Of a DNA stretch of 64,000 nt, positions 1 to 8,185 are shown piece by piece (within the stretch, counting starts at the first letter, position 1; each line of letters begins with the position of its first letter). The translations under genes and the position numbers were made by a program. The notes beneath the pieces are model-generated. The model was not told the origin of the DNA. It saw only the letters and a program-made list of their open reading frames with translations, and searched no databases. The stretch comes from Agromyces laixinhei (lineage in GTDB: Bacteria; Actinomycetota; Actinomycetes; Actinomycetales; Microbacteriaceae). The DNA is taken from NCBI RefSeq assembly GCF_006337065.1, contig NZ_CP040872.1, forward strand, positions 3,162,001 to 3,226,000, in the 5' to 3' direction.

Positions 1-2
1 CG

Positions 3-1082
3 GCCACCGAACTCGCTCCGTTCGCGGCCGAACGCGACCGGTCCAAGCACTTCCCCCTCGACGCGCTCGAGGAGGCCGGCCGGCTCGGCCTCGGCGGCAT
101 CTACGTGCGCGAAGACGTCGGCGGGTCGGATCTCGGCCGATTCACCGCTGCGCTGATCTTCGAGGAGCTCGCGCGGGGCGATACCGCGATCGCCGCCTAC
201 CTCTCGATCCACAACATGGTCGCGTGGATGATCGACCGATACGGCGACGACCGGCAGCGCGAGCACTGGCTGCCGGCGCTCACGACCCTCGTGAACCGGG
301 GCAGCTACTGCCTCACCGAGCCGTCGGCGGGGTCGGATGCCGCGGCCATCACGACGCGCGCGCGGCGCGACGACGACGAGTACGTGCTGAACGGCGTGAA
401 GCAGTTCATCTCGGGGGCTGGCGCAGCCGCCGTGTACCTCGTGTTCGCCCGCACCGGCGAGCCGGGGTCACGCGGAATCAGCGCGATCCTCGTGCCCGCC
501 GCGGCATCCGGCCTCTCGTTCGGACCGAACGAGCGGAAGATGGGCTGGAATGCGCAGCCGACGCGGCAGGTCGTGCTCGAAGACGTGCGTGTTCCCGTCG
601 GCAACCGGCTCGGCGCCGAGGGCGACGGCTTCTCGATCGCGATGTCCGGGCTCGACGGCGGCCGCGTGAACATCGCCGCATGCTCGCTCGGGGGCGCTCA
701 GTGGGCGCTCGATCAGACGCTCGGCTACGTGCAGGAGCGGGAATCGTTCGGACACCCCCTCGGCGACCACCAGTCGGTCGTCTTCACCCTCGCCGACATG
801 GCGACCGAACTGCACGCGGCACGGCTGCTCGTGCACGACGCCGCCGCCGCGATCGATTCCGGTGATCACGATGCGACGTCGAAGTGCGCGATGGCGAAGC
901 GCTTCGCGACCGACGCCGCGTTCTCGGCCGCCAACAGCGCGTTGCAGTTGCACGGCGGCTACGGGTACCTATCGGAGTTCGGCATCGAGCGCGTCGTACG
1001 CGATCTGCGGGTGCACCAGATCCTCGAGGGCACCAACGAGATCATGCGCATGATCGTCGGCCGCCGGCTGCTCGGCCGGTGA
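3..1082 (+). CDS. Acyl-CoA dehydrogenase, isobutyryl/short-branched-chain type (5' truncated by window edge)
   Basis: The frame is open from the left edge, so the start lies outside the window. The visible part covers the family from the N-terminal helical domain to the C-terminus. It shows the flavin/substrate region (CLTEPSAGSDAAAI), the middle beta domain (GVKQFISGAG) and the C-terminal motif ILEGTNEIMR, whose Glu is the catalytic base position in most acyl-CoA dehydrogenases. The enzyme would make an alpha,beta-unsaturated acyl-CoA and pass electrons to ETF, and etfBA lie 2-4 kb downstream on the other strand. Resemblance to isobutyryl-CoA dehydrogenase (valine catabolism) comes from memory of the family; substrate is inferred. 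It converges on the TetR gene, leaving about 50 bp between. Confidence 0.9.
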   Translation, partial: ATELAPFAAERDRSKHFPLDALEEAGRLGLGGIYVREDVGGSDLGRFTAALIFEELARGDTAIAAYLSIHNMVAWMIDRYGDDRQREHWLPALTTLVNRGSYCLTEPSAGSDAAAITTRARRDDDEYVLNGVKQFISGAGAAAVYLVFARTGEPGSRGISAILVPAAASGLSFGPNERKMGWNAQPTRQVVLEDVRVPVGNRLGAEGDGFSIAMSGLDGGRVNIAACSLGGAQWALDQTLGYVQERESFGHPLGDHQSVVFTLADMATELHAARLLVHDAAAAIDSGDHDATSKCAMAKRFATDAAFSAANSALQLHGGYGYLSEFGIERVVRDLRVHQILEGTNEIMRMIVGRRLLGR

Positions 1083-1134
1083 AGCGGCCGGTAAAGCGGC
1101 CGATGACACGGTCGCAAGCGGGCTCGCGCCCGGC

Positions 1135-1725
1135 TCAGCCGTCGCCGGCCAGCAGCCCGTTGTGCAGCAGGTCGAGCGAGTTCGCGCTGATGCTCGCCGC
1201 CGTGTGACTGCCGCCGGGGCGGTACCAGTGCACCGTCGACCACACCGCATCGCGGATGAACCGGAACGCGAGGCGCGGATCGATGGTGCCCCGGAACACG
1301 CCGCTGGCCTGCCCCTCCACGATCTGTCCGAGCCAGATCTCCTCGATGCGCGCGGCCCCGTCGACGAGGAACTCGAACCCGGGCTGGGTCATGAGGAACC
1401 CGGTCTCGTTCTGGTAGATGCTCACCTCGGCGGGGCGCTCCTCGATCGTGCGATACGCGTGCTCGATGAGCTGGTCGAGGTGCTCGCGGGCACTGCCGTT
1501 GCTCGCGACGATGCGCTCGAACGCCGAGAGGGTGTCGTGCTGGAAGGTGCGCAGGATCTCCTGGAGCACCGCCTCCTTCGACGCGAAGTGGTGATAGAGG
1601 CTGCCCGAGAGGATGCCGGCCTCGTCGGCGATGTCGCGCACCGTCGTCGCCGAGTACCCCCGCGAGGCGATGAGCCGCGTCGCGATGGCGACGATCTGGT
1701 CGCGTCGTCCGGAGCCGTCGCCCAC
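1135..1725 (-). CDS. TetR-family repressor, KstR2-like
   Basis: This 196-aa protein has an N-terminal TetR helix-turn-helix (about residues 8-55) with the stretch ATTVRDIADEAGILSGSLYH. That stretch and the C-terminal FRFIRDAVW...WYRPGG closely resemble mycobacterial KstR2, a repressor of sterol-ring/propionate-side acyl-CoA catabolism whose ligand is an acyl-CoA. It starts at GTG one base after the stop of the cytochrome b gene, so it is the last gene of an etfB-etfA-cytochrome b-tetR operon. A sequence matching the KstR2-type palindrome AnCAAGnnCTTGnT lies upstream of etfB at 5166-5179, suggesting autoregulation. The ligand here is unknown, since no sterol pathway is visible. Confidence 0.88.
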   Translation of the reverse strand: MGDGSGRRDQIVAIATRLIASRGYSATTVRDIADEAGILSGSLYHHFASKEAVLQEILRTFQHDTLSAFERIVASNGSAREHLDQLIEHAYRTIEERPAEVSIYQNETGFLMTQPGFEFLVDGAARIEEIWLGQIVEGQASGVFRGTIDPRLAFRFIRDAVWSTVHWYRPGGSHTAASISANSLDLLHNGLLAGDG

Positions 1726-1726
1726 G

Positions 1727-2743
1727 TCAGCGCCCGCTGACCTTTCCGAACAGCCGGGCGATCGGCGCCAGCACGAGCGGGCGCGCCGCGACCCAGGCCG
1801 CCGCGATCACCACGAGCGAACCCGCGAAGATCCAGAATCCGGTCCAGTTCACGACGTCTTGACTGGCGTACATGTGGTTGAGGTTGCGCAGCGCCCCGGT
1901 CGCGAAGACGAGCCCGACGTGCACGATGATGAACAGCACGAAGTAGAGCATCACCGGGAAGTGCACCGCGCGGGCCCACTCCACCGGGTAGATGCGGTTC
2001 AGCACCTTCGCGTTCTTCGGCCAGAGGCCCGACATGCGCACACCGGTGATCACCGCGAGCGGCGCCGCGATGAAGACGGTGACGAAGTAGGCGATCTGCT
2101 GCAGGCTGTTGTAATTCACCCAGCCGTTCTCGGTCGGCCAGTCGAGCGAGATGTACTGCAGCAGCGCCGACAATGCGTTCGGGAAGACCTCCCAGCTCGT
2201 CGGCACGAGGCGCATCCACTGCCCGGTCACGAAGAGGAGCACGACGAACACCAGCCCGTTCACGAGCCACAGGATGTCGAGCGACTGGTGGAACCACAGC
2301 GGGAGGCTGATCTTGCGTTGCGGGTTCCAACGCGGTGACCAGAACGCCGTCGGTCGTTTCTGCGTGCGCACCTGCAGGCCCGAGCGGATGATGAGCACGA
2401 TCAGGAACACGTTGAAGAAGTGCTGCCAGCCGATCCACGCGGGGATGCCGACGGGCGCCGACTCTGGCAGGTGGTACTCGCCCGGGTACGTCACGAGAAA
2501 TTCCTGCATCGGCGGCAGGGCGAGCAGCCAGTTGACCCCGACGACGAGCCCCGTCGCGGCGAGCAGCAGCCCGAAGCCGCCGATGACGAGCGAGCCGGCC
2601 CATTGCGCACGGGAGAACGGGCCGTACAGTTTCGGCCACGGCTCGGCAGCAGGGTGAGCGGATGCCGCGGCGACCGCCGTCGAGCGACGGGGCTGCGCCA
2701 TCGGGGTGCGCTGCGGCGCCATCGGGGTGCGCTGCGGCGCCAT
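1727..2743 (-). CDS. Membrane cytochrome b (b/b6, Ni-hydrogenase-type) linked to EtfBA; probably the 3' part of a longer frameshifted gene
   Basis: The protein has at least five strongly hydrophobic segments and carries His residues in helices (WQHFF, LWFHQS, RAVHFP, IIVHVGL) as expected for a di-haem cytochrome b of the hydrogenase/formate dehydrogenase type. It would sit in the membrane and could take electrons to quinone. Lying directly behind etfB-etfA, it is a plausible electron acceptor for ETF (inference). The ATG at 2743 lies inside a 21-bp tandem repeat encoding RTPMAPQ and has no visible RBS. The Ala/Pro-rich frame beginning at 3360 has a good RBS, is in register with EtfA, and would read into this frame if two bases near 2760 were absent. 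I therefore think the native gene is 1727-3360 and that this is its membrane half. Confidence 0.8.
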   Translation of the reverse strand: MAPQRTPMAPQRTPMAQPRRSTAVAAASAHPAAEPWPKLYGPFSRAQWAGSLVIGGFGLLLAATGLVVGVNWLLALPPMQEFLVTYPGEYHLPESAPVGIPAWIGWQHFFNVFLIVLIIRSGLQVRTQKRPTAFWSPRWNPQRKISLPLWFHQSLDILWLVNGLVFVVLLFVTGQWMRLVPTSWEVFPNALSALLQYISLDWPTENGWVNYNSLQQIAYFVTVFIAAPLAVITGVRMSGLWPKNAKVLNRIYPVEWARAVHFPVMLYFVLFIIVHVGLVFATGALRNLNHMYASQDVVNWTGFWIFAGSLVVIAAAWVAARPLVLAPIARLFGKVSGR

Positions 2744-3360
2744 CGGGGTGCGCTGCGGCGCGCCGTCGGGGTGCGGTCCGGCACCGGCACCGGCGCGGAC
2801 GCGGGAGCGGGAGCAGAGACGGGCGCGGGGCTCGGCTCGGGAGCGGCCGCAACAACGGGAGTCGCGACGCGCTCGGGCCTGGCGGGCGCGGAGCCCGCGG
2901 GCGGCCAGGGCTCGCCGTCGGCCGTGCGCGGCAGTCCGCGGCGCAGTGCCACGCCTCCGGCCGCTGCAACGACCCCCGACGTGACGGGCACGGCCGGCGC
3001 CGCTGCCGCGGGGACCGCAGACACGGGCTCAGCGTCCACGACCGTCGCTGCCGCGGCCGCCGGAACAGCCGGTGCCGCAGCGGCCGCGGATGCCGGCGGC
3101 CAGGGTTCTCCACCGGGCACGCGAGGCAGCCCGCGCCGCACCGCCCGAGCGGGTGCGGCAACGCTCACGGCGGCCGAAACGCCAGTCGGGGCATCCGCGT
3201 CGGTCGCTGCGGCCGCCGGCTCGGCAGCCACCGACTCGACGGCCGCATCGGCAACGCCCACAGCCGGCACGCCCTCGGCGATCTCGAACACCGGGGGCCA
3301 GGGATCTCCTCCGGCGACGCGGGGCAGGCCCTGCCGCGTCGTTCGCCCGTACGTCGCCAT
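2491..3360 (-). CDS. Ala/Pro-rich N-terminal half of the cytochrome b gene with three RGLPR-GG-PWPP motifs (out of frame with the membrane half)
   Basis: It starts at ATG 3360 with a GGAAGG sequence upstream, 6 bp after the etfA stop. Residues 1-200 are low-complexity Ala/Pro/Val with three spaced copies of R-x-GLPR-(V/T)-x-x-G-(D/E)-PWPP at about residues 9-23, 75-89 and 140-154. After residue 200 (position about 2760) the frame becomes Arg/Ser-rich nonsense until 2491, while the other frame continues as the cytochrome b. The switch falls in a run where one repeat unit has GCGCGCCGCAG and the others GCGCCGCAG, a two-base difference. In the restored frame the junction reads RTPTAPQ-RTPMAPQ-RTPMAPQ, matching the repeat. 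Sequencing error, real inactivation and reversible slippage cannot be separated here. The linear motifs may be docking sites for EtfBA (speculation). Confidence 0.6.
   Translation of the reverse strand: MATYGRTTRQGLPRVAGGDPWPPVFEIAEGVPAVGVADAAVESVAAEPAAAATDADAPTGVSAAVSVAAPARAVRRGLPRVPGGEPWPPASAAAAAPAVPAAAAATVVDAEPVSAVPAAAAPAVPVTSGVVAAAGGVALRRGLPRTADGEPWPPAGSAPARPERVATPVVAAAPEPSPAPVSAPAPASAPVPVPDRTPTARRSAPRWRRSAPRWRRSAPRWRSPVARRRSPRHPLTLLPSRGRNCTARSPVRNGPARSSSAASGCCSPRRGSSSGSTGCSPCRRCRNFS
2697..2785 (-). repeat. 21-bp tandem repeat (RTPMAPQ codons), site of the frameshift
   Basis: About four copies of a 21-bp unit (on the minus strand CGCACCCCGATGGCGCCGCAG, 21 nt, with small variants) occur in a row. 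The copy nearest the 5' end of the gene has two additional bases (GCGCGCC instead of GCGCC), which shifts frame between the Ala/Pro-rich part and the membrane part of the cytochrome b gene. Confidence 0.7.
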
Positions 3361-3366
3361 CGAGCG

Positions 3367-4347
3367 CTACGCCTTCCGCGCCTCGAGCGCGGCGATCAAC
3401 TGCGGCACGACCGTGAACAGGTCGCCGACGATGCCGAAATCGGCGACCTCGAAGATCGGGGCGTCCGCGTCCTTGTTGATCGCGACGATCGTCTTGGCGG
3501 TCTGCATGCCCGCCTTGTGCTGGATCGCGCCCGAGATGCCGAGCGCGATGTAGAGCTGCGGCGAGACCGAGACGCCGGTCTGGCCGACCTGGTGCGACTG
3601 CGGAACATAACCGGCGTCGACCGCGGCACGCGATGCCCCGACTGCCGCGCCGAGCACATCGGCGAGCCGCTCGACGAGTTCGAACTGCGCCTCGGAGCCG
3701 AGGCCCCGCCCGCCCGAGACGACTTTCGCGGCGCCGCGGAGTTCGGGACGCGACGAGGTGGCGACCTCCTCTTCGAGGGCGCCGGCCACGGCCGCCTTCC
3801 GGCCGGATGCCGCCACCGCGAGCCGCTCGGTCGAGACGGGCTGCGCTTCGGCGCGGGCATCGATCGAGCCCTCGCGAACGGTGATCACGGGCGCGCCCCA
3901 GGTGACCGCGGAGTCGACGTTGTAGGCGCCGCCGTACACGGAGTGATGGGCGACGACGCCCTCGGCGTCGCGGGAGATTCCGACGGCGTCGACGGCGAGG
4001 CCCGAGCGTGAGCGCGCCGCGAAGCGAGCGGCGACCTCGCGCCCCTCGATCGAGTTCGACACGAGGATCGCGTCGGGTCGCACGAGGTCGGCGGCCGCGA
4101 CGAGCGCATCGGCAGCGGGAACCGTGAGCGCTGTGCGGGCCTCGGGGTGTTCGGCGACGAGCACGTGGGTCGCGCCGAGCGCGGCGGCATCCGCTGCTGC
4201 CTGCTCGCCGTCGCCCGCGACGATCAGGGCGACCGGGGTGCCGGCGGCTGCGGCGGCACCGAGCAGCCCGGCGGCGCTCGCCGCGAGCGCGCCCGAGGGC
4301 ACCACGTCGAGCAGCACGAGGATCGAGTCGGCGTTGTAGTCAGTCAT
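3367..4347 (-). CDS. etfA: Electron transfer flavoprotein, alpha subunit
   Basis: This 326-aa protein matches EtfA in length and layout: an N-terminal ETF domain ([11 protein letters not shown]..., [12 protein letters not shown]) and a C-terminal FAD-binding domain containing [17 protein letters not shown] followed by [19 protein letters not shown]. With EtfB it forms the soluble FAD/AMP heterodimer that collects electrons from acyl-CoA dehydrogenases. The start ATG has AGGGAA upstream and lies 11 bp after the etfB stop. Operon order is etfB-etfA-cytochrome b-tetR. No ETF:quinone oxidoreductase is seen, so the adjacent cytochrome b may take that role. Confidence 0.97.
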   Translation of the reverse strand: MTDYNADSILVLLDVVPSGALAASAAGLLGAAAAAGTPVALIVAGDGEQAAADAAALGATHVLVAEHPEARTALTVPAADALVAAADLVRPDAILVSNSIEGREVAARFAARSRSGLAVDAVGISRDAEGVVAHHSVYGGAYNVDSAVTWGAPVITVREGSIDARAEAQPVSTERLAVAASGRKAAVAGALEEEVATSSRPELRGAAKVVSGGRGLGSEAQFELVERLADVLGAAVGASRAAVDAGYVPQSHQVGQTGVSVSPQLYIALGISGAIQHKAGMQTAKTIVAINKDADAPIFEVADFGIVGDLFTVVPQLIAALEARKA

Positions 4348-4358
4348 CGTCGATTCCC

Positions 4359-5135
4359 TTACGCGAGCCGGTTCTGGACGAGGTACTCGGCGAGGCGCTC
4401 GCCGGCATCGCCCTCGTCGACGATCTTGGTGCCCGCAGCGCGCGGCGGCTTCTCGGCGAGCGAGATCACGATCGAGCGCGACGCGTCGGTGGTCTCGGCA
4501 TCGATGCCGAGGTCGGCGAGCGAGAGCGTCTCGAACGGCTTCTTCTTCGCCGCCATGATGCCCTTGAAGTTCGGGAACCGGGCGTCGGGCAGGCGCTCGG
4601 TGATCGAGACCACCGCGGGCAGCGTCGCGGTGACCGCCATCGTGCCGTGGTCGCTCGCTCGCTCGCCGCGCACCTCGGCCTCGGTGATCTCGACCGTGTT
4701 CAGGCTCGTCGCGTTGGGCACATCGAGCATCTCTGCGAGCATCGCCGGAAGCACCCCGCCCGAGCCGTCGGTCGACTCGTTGCCCGCGATCACGAGGTCG
4801 AACTCGAGACGCTGCAGCGCGGCCGCGAGCACCTCGGCGGTGAGCCCGACGTCTGCGCCGAGGAGCGCCTCATCGGCGACCTGCACCGCGGCCGCAGCCC
4901 CCATCGCGAGCCCCTTGCGCACGGTCGCCGAGGCGGATTCGGGCGACATCGACAGCACGACGACCTCGGTGCCGGCGTGCGCGTCGGCGTACGAGAGCGC
5001 GACCTCGAGCGCGCGCTCGCTGATCTCGTCGAGCACGGTCTCGCTCGCCGCGCGATCGGCGATGCCGGTCTGCAGGTCGAGCTTGCGGTCTCCGTACGTG
5101 TCGGGGACCTCCTTGATCAGGACGACGATCTTCAT
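4359..5135 (-). CDS. etfB: Electron transfer flavoprotein, beta subunit
   Basis: This 258-aa protein begins [20 protein letters not shown], typical of EtfB, and has the AMP-binding signature region [20 protein letters not shown] (about residues 117-136). It pairs with EtfA encoded next. The start ATG follows GGAGCGGA. It is first in the operon, and the 5136-5299 region before it is shared with a divergent acyl-CoA dehydrogenase and holds a KstR2-like operator. Confidence 0.97.
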   Translation of the reverse strand: MKIVVLIKEVPDTYGDRKLDLQTGIADRAASETVLDEISERALEVALSYADAHAGTEVVVLSMSPESASATVRKGLAMGAAAAVQVADEALLGADVGLTAEVLAAALQRLEFDLVIAGNESTDGSGGVLPAMLAEMLDVPNATSLNTVEITEAEVRGERASDHGTMAVTATLPAVVSITERLPDARFPNFKGIMAAKKKPFETLSLADLGIDAETTDASRSIVISLAEKPPRAAGTKIVDEGDAGERLAEYLVQNRLA

Positions 5136-5165
5136 TCCGCTCCTTCGACGAGTCGTTCCATCCTA

Positions 5166-5179
5166 ACCAAGCACTTGTT
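5166..5179. promoter_or_regulatory. Candidate KstR2-type operator between etfB and the divergent acyl-CoA dehydrogenase gene
   Basis: The sequence ACCAAGCACTTGTT fits AnCAAGnnCTTGnT, the palindrome I recall for mycobacterial KstR2, at every fixed position. It sits 31 bp upstream of the etfB start and about 120 bp upstream of the dehydrogenase start. A KstR2-like regulator is encoded at the end of the etfB operon. Confidence 0.65.
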
Positions 5180-5299
5180 TGCCTGCATAGCGTCCGGTTT
5201 TGTGGGGTGGCGCCAAACCAGCTCGCGCAACCGCCGGTCGCGATCGTGGAACCCGCACAGTTCGGGATGCCCCCGAGCGTGCCGGGTTACGCTGCGGGC

Positions 5300-7096
5300 A
5301 TGAGTGGATTCCGACCCCCCGTTGCAGATATCGCCTTCACCCTCGAGCATGTCGTCGACTACGACGCCGTCGCGCAGCTGCCCGGATACGAGCACGCCGA
5401 CTTCGAGACGGTCTCAGAGGTGCTCGACGAGGTCGGCAGCTTCATGGCCGAGATGGTGGCTCCCACCAACCGTGCCGGCGACCTCGAGGGTTCGAAGCTG
5501 AACGCCGACGGCACCGTCACCACGCCGACGGGATTCAAGGAGGCGTACTCCGCCTACGTCGACGCCGGATGGGGATCGGTGCCGCTGCCCGAGGAGTACG
5601 GCGGCGGCGGGTTCCCGCGCTCGGTCGGCCTCGCCATCCAGGAGCTCACGACGACCGCGAACATGGCCTTCGCTCTCGCGCCGCTGCTCACGCAGGGTGC
5701 GATCGAGGCGCTGCTGCACTACGGCACCGACGAGCAGAAGCAGCAGTGGCTGCCGAAGATGGTCACGGGTGAATGGGCCGGCACCATGAACCTCACCGAG
5801 CCGCACGCCGGCTCCGACGTGGGCGCGCTCACCACGAAGGCCGTGAAGCGCGAAGACGGCACCTACGCCATCTCGGGCCAGAAGATCTTCATCACCTTCG
5901 GCGACCACGACCTCAGCGAGCAGATCGTGCACCTCGTGCTCGCACGCACGCCTGACGCGCCGGCCGGCACGAAGGGCATCTCGATCTTCATCGTGCCGAA
6001 GTTCCTAGTGAACGAAGACGGCTCACTCGGCGAGCGCAACGGCGTGCACACCGTCGGCGTCGAGCACAAGATGGGCATCCACGGTTCGCCCACGTGCGTG
6101 CTGTCGTATGAAGACGCGACCGGCTACCTCGTCGGCGCCGAGAACATCGGCATGCGCATCATGTTCGTCATGATGAACAGCGCCCGGCTCTCGGTGGGCA
6201 TGCAGGGACTCGCCGTGGCCGAGCGCGCCTACCAGCAGTCGCTCGACTACGCGCAGGAGCGCATCCAGGGCCGCGCCATCGGCGCAGCTCAGGACTCTCC
6301 CATCATCGACTTCCCCGACGTGCGGCGCATGCTCATGACGCAGAAGGCATACATCGCCGCCATGCGACGCATGATGCTGCTGACGGCGAGCTATACCGAC
6401 CAGTCGACCCACAACCCCGACTCCGCGACCCGCGCTCGTGCCGACGAGATCGTGGGTCTGCTGACCCCGATCTGCAAGTCGTTCGGCACCGACCTCGGCA
6501 ACGAGCTCACCTCGCTCGCGCTGCAGATCCACGGCGGCATGGGCTTCATCGAAGAGACCGGCGCCGCACAGCACTACCGTGACGTGCGCATCGCCGCGAT
6601 CTACGAGGGCACGAACGGCATCCAGGCCGCCGACCTCGTCGGACGCAAGCTCCCCGTGCGCGACGGGGCATCCGTGCTCGAGTTCATCGCCACCATGCGC
6701 GAACTCGACGGCGAGCTCGCTGCGGCCGGCGACGAATTCGCGTCGATCCGCACGCAGCTGAATGCCCAGCTCGACGCGCTCGAGCAGACGACGGCGTGGA
6801 TGCTCCGCACCGGCGCGACCGACCCGAACGCCGTGCTCTCGGGCTCGACGCCCTACCAGCGCATCTGGGGCCTCGTCGTGGGCGGATGGCTCATGGCGAA
6901 GTCGGCGCTCGCCGCTCGCGGACTCGATGACGACGGCATCGCCGAGACGCAGCTGCCGCTGGCCCGGTTCTACGCCGAGCAGCTGCTGCCGCAGGCCGCG
7001 GGCCTCGTCGGCGCGGCCACCGCCGGCTCGCGCGACCTGTTCGCGCTCGACGCCGCCGCGCTCGGCGACGCGTCGGTCCGCGGAGTGCGCGTCTGA
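5300..7096 (+). CDS. Acyl-CoA dehydrogenase, large FadE5-like form
   Basis: The 598-aa enzyme is longer than a normal 380-aa acyl-CoA dehydrogenase. It has an extra N-terminal segment (MSGFRPPVADIAFTLEHVVD) and a C-terminal extension after residue 460, as in the FadE5/FadE-type actinobacterial group. Visible motifs are NLTEPHAGSDVGALTT, SGQKIFITFG and the catalytic IYEGTNGIQ with Glu near residue 436. It probably oxidises saturated fatty acyl-CoAs and reduces ETF encoded by the divergent operon. I chose ATG 5300 because the family N-terminus begins there, although the frame is open further upstream. The shared divergent region and operator suggest joint control with etfBA. Confidence 0.95.
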   Translation: MSGFRPPVADIAFTLEHVVDYDAVAQLPGYEHADFETVSEVLDEVGSFMAEMVAPTNRAGDLEGSKLNADGTVTTPTGFKEAYSAYVDAGWGSVPLPEEYGGGGFPRSVGLAIQELTTTANMAFALAPLLTQGAIEALLHYGTDEQKQQWLPKMVTGEWAGTMNLTEPHAGSDVGALTTKAVKREDGTYAISGQKIFITFGDHDLSEQIVHLVLARTPDAPAGTKGISIFIVPKFLVNEDGSLGERNGVHTVGVEHKMGIHGSPTCVLSYEDATGYLVGAENIGMRIMFVMMNSARLSVGMQGLAVAERAYQQSLDYAQERIQGRAIGAAQDSPIIDFPDVRRMLMTQKAYIAAMRRMMLLTASYTDQSTHNPDSATRARADEIVGLLTPICKSFGTDLGNELTSLALQIHGGMGFIEETGAAQHYRDVRIAAIYEGTNGIQAADLVGRKLPVRDGASVLEFIATMRELDGELAAAGDEFASIRTQLNAQLDALEQTTAWMLRTGATDPNAVLSGSTPYQRIWGLVVGGWLMAKSALAARGLDDDGIAETQLPLARFYAEQLLPQAAGLVGAATAGSRDLFALDAAALGDASVRGVRV

Positions 7097-7111
7097 GCTG
7101 ACGACGCCGGC

Positions 7112-8005
7112 TCAACCGGCCGCGTCGGCGAACTCGCGCGCGACCTTCGCGACCTGGTCGACGTAGTCGTTGTCGTGGTTGTACGAGTAGACGGCGGCCC
7201 GCCACCCCTCGGAGCTGAGCATCGGACCCGATGCGCAGAGGTAGCGGGCCGTCGTGAGGGCGGCGTCGTCGATCTGGTGCGGGTCGGCCGCGCCGTCGCC
7301 GTTCGCGTCGGCGGCCCATTTCGCCCAGGTGGAGGGGATGAACTGCATCGGCCCGACCGCGCGATCCCACGTGGGGTCACCGTCGAGCTCGCCGCCGTCG
7401 GTGTCGGCGATCGTCGCCACGCCGTTGCCATCGAGGGCCCTGCCGATGATCGCGGGCCGGCTGTTGCCGCTCTCGTCGAGCTTCGAGGCGCCGTGGCTTC
7501 CGTGATCTGATTCGATGCTGCCGATGGCGGCGATCGTGGCCCACTCGAGGCCGCACTCGGCCTCCTCCTCGGAGATCAAGACGTGGGCGAGTGCATACGC
7601 CGTCAACGCGCGCTCGGGAATGCCCGTGGCCGCGGCGACTCGCGCGATCCACTCCGGGTCGACCGACGGCACCGATGCCGGCATCGCGTCGGGAAGGTCG
7701 GTCGGCTCATCGGTCTGCTCGGTGTTGCCCTCGAGCTGCTCGTTGTAGTCGTGGCCGTCGGGCGTCGTCACGGGCGGCATCGCCACGGCGGGGCCGTAGG
7801 CGTCTGGTGCGGCGAACCCGTCGGGGTTGGTCGCCATGCCGACGACGTTCACCGCGTAGACGACCCCGATCACGAGGGCTGTGGCCCCCGCCACGAGACC
7901 GATGATGCCGGCGCCGCGGCGCACGAGCTGCAACTTCGTCGCCCGGGTACCGCTCGGACGACGCTCGCCGTACTCGTCGGCGTCGAAGTCGTCGTTCCAG
8001 GACAT
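7112..8005 (-). CDS. Membrane-anchored lytic murein transglycosylase (SLT/MltB-like)
   Basis: The 297-aa protein has a short cytoplasmic N-terminus, one membrane segment (about residues 27-50, GAGIIGLVAGATALVIGVVY) and a Pro/Glu-rich linker. The transglycosylase domain follows, with the catalytic Glu in AIGSIESDHG, then AVGPMQFIPSTW and SYNHDNDYV, typical of the family. It would cleave peptidoglycan outside the membrane. The start at 8005 is supported by GGAGCG about 9 bp upstream; the frame is open further upstream but that part is basic low-complexity. It converges on the dehydrogenase gene with a 15-bp gap. Confidence 0.9.
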   Translation of the reverse strand: MSWNDDFDADEYGERRPSGTRATKLQLVRRGAGIIGLVAGATALVIGVVYAVNVVGMATNPDGFAAPDAYGPAVAMPPVTTPDGHDYNEQLEGNTEQTDEPTDLPDAMPASVPSVDPEWIARVAAATGIPERALTAYALAHVLISEEEAECGLEWATIAAIGSIESDHGSHGASKLDESGNSRPAIIGRALDGNGVATIADTDGGELDGDPTWDRAVGPMQFIPSTWAKWAADANGDGAADPHQIDDAALTTARYLCASGPMLSSEGWRAAVYSYNHDNDYVDQVAKVAREFADAAG

Positions 8006-8185
8006 CGGTGTCTCGCTCCGTTCGGGCGGTGGTTCAGGGTGCCCGCGGGGGTCGGTCGCCGGCTCGCTCGAAGCCCGGCGTCGATCTCCCCGCCTGCTCA
8101 GCGTACTCGCGTGCCGTGATCGCCGCACTCGGAGTGCACAGGCCCGCGGCGGACGGCGGGCTGCGGCAGTGGGCGGGCGCCCCGT

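Noticed and set aside
2755..2765. Programmed ribosomal frameshifting in the cytochrome b gene
   Set aside because: No slippery heptamer or downstream pseudoknot was recognised; a simple 2-bp indel in a repeat explains the data.
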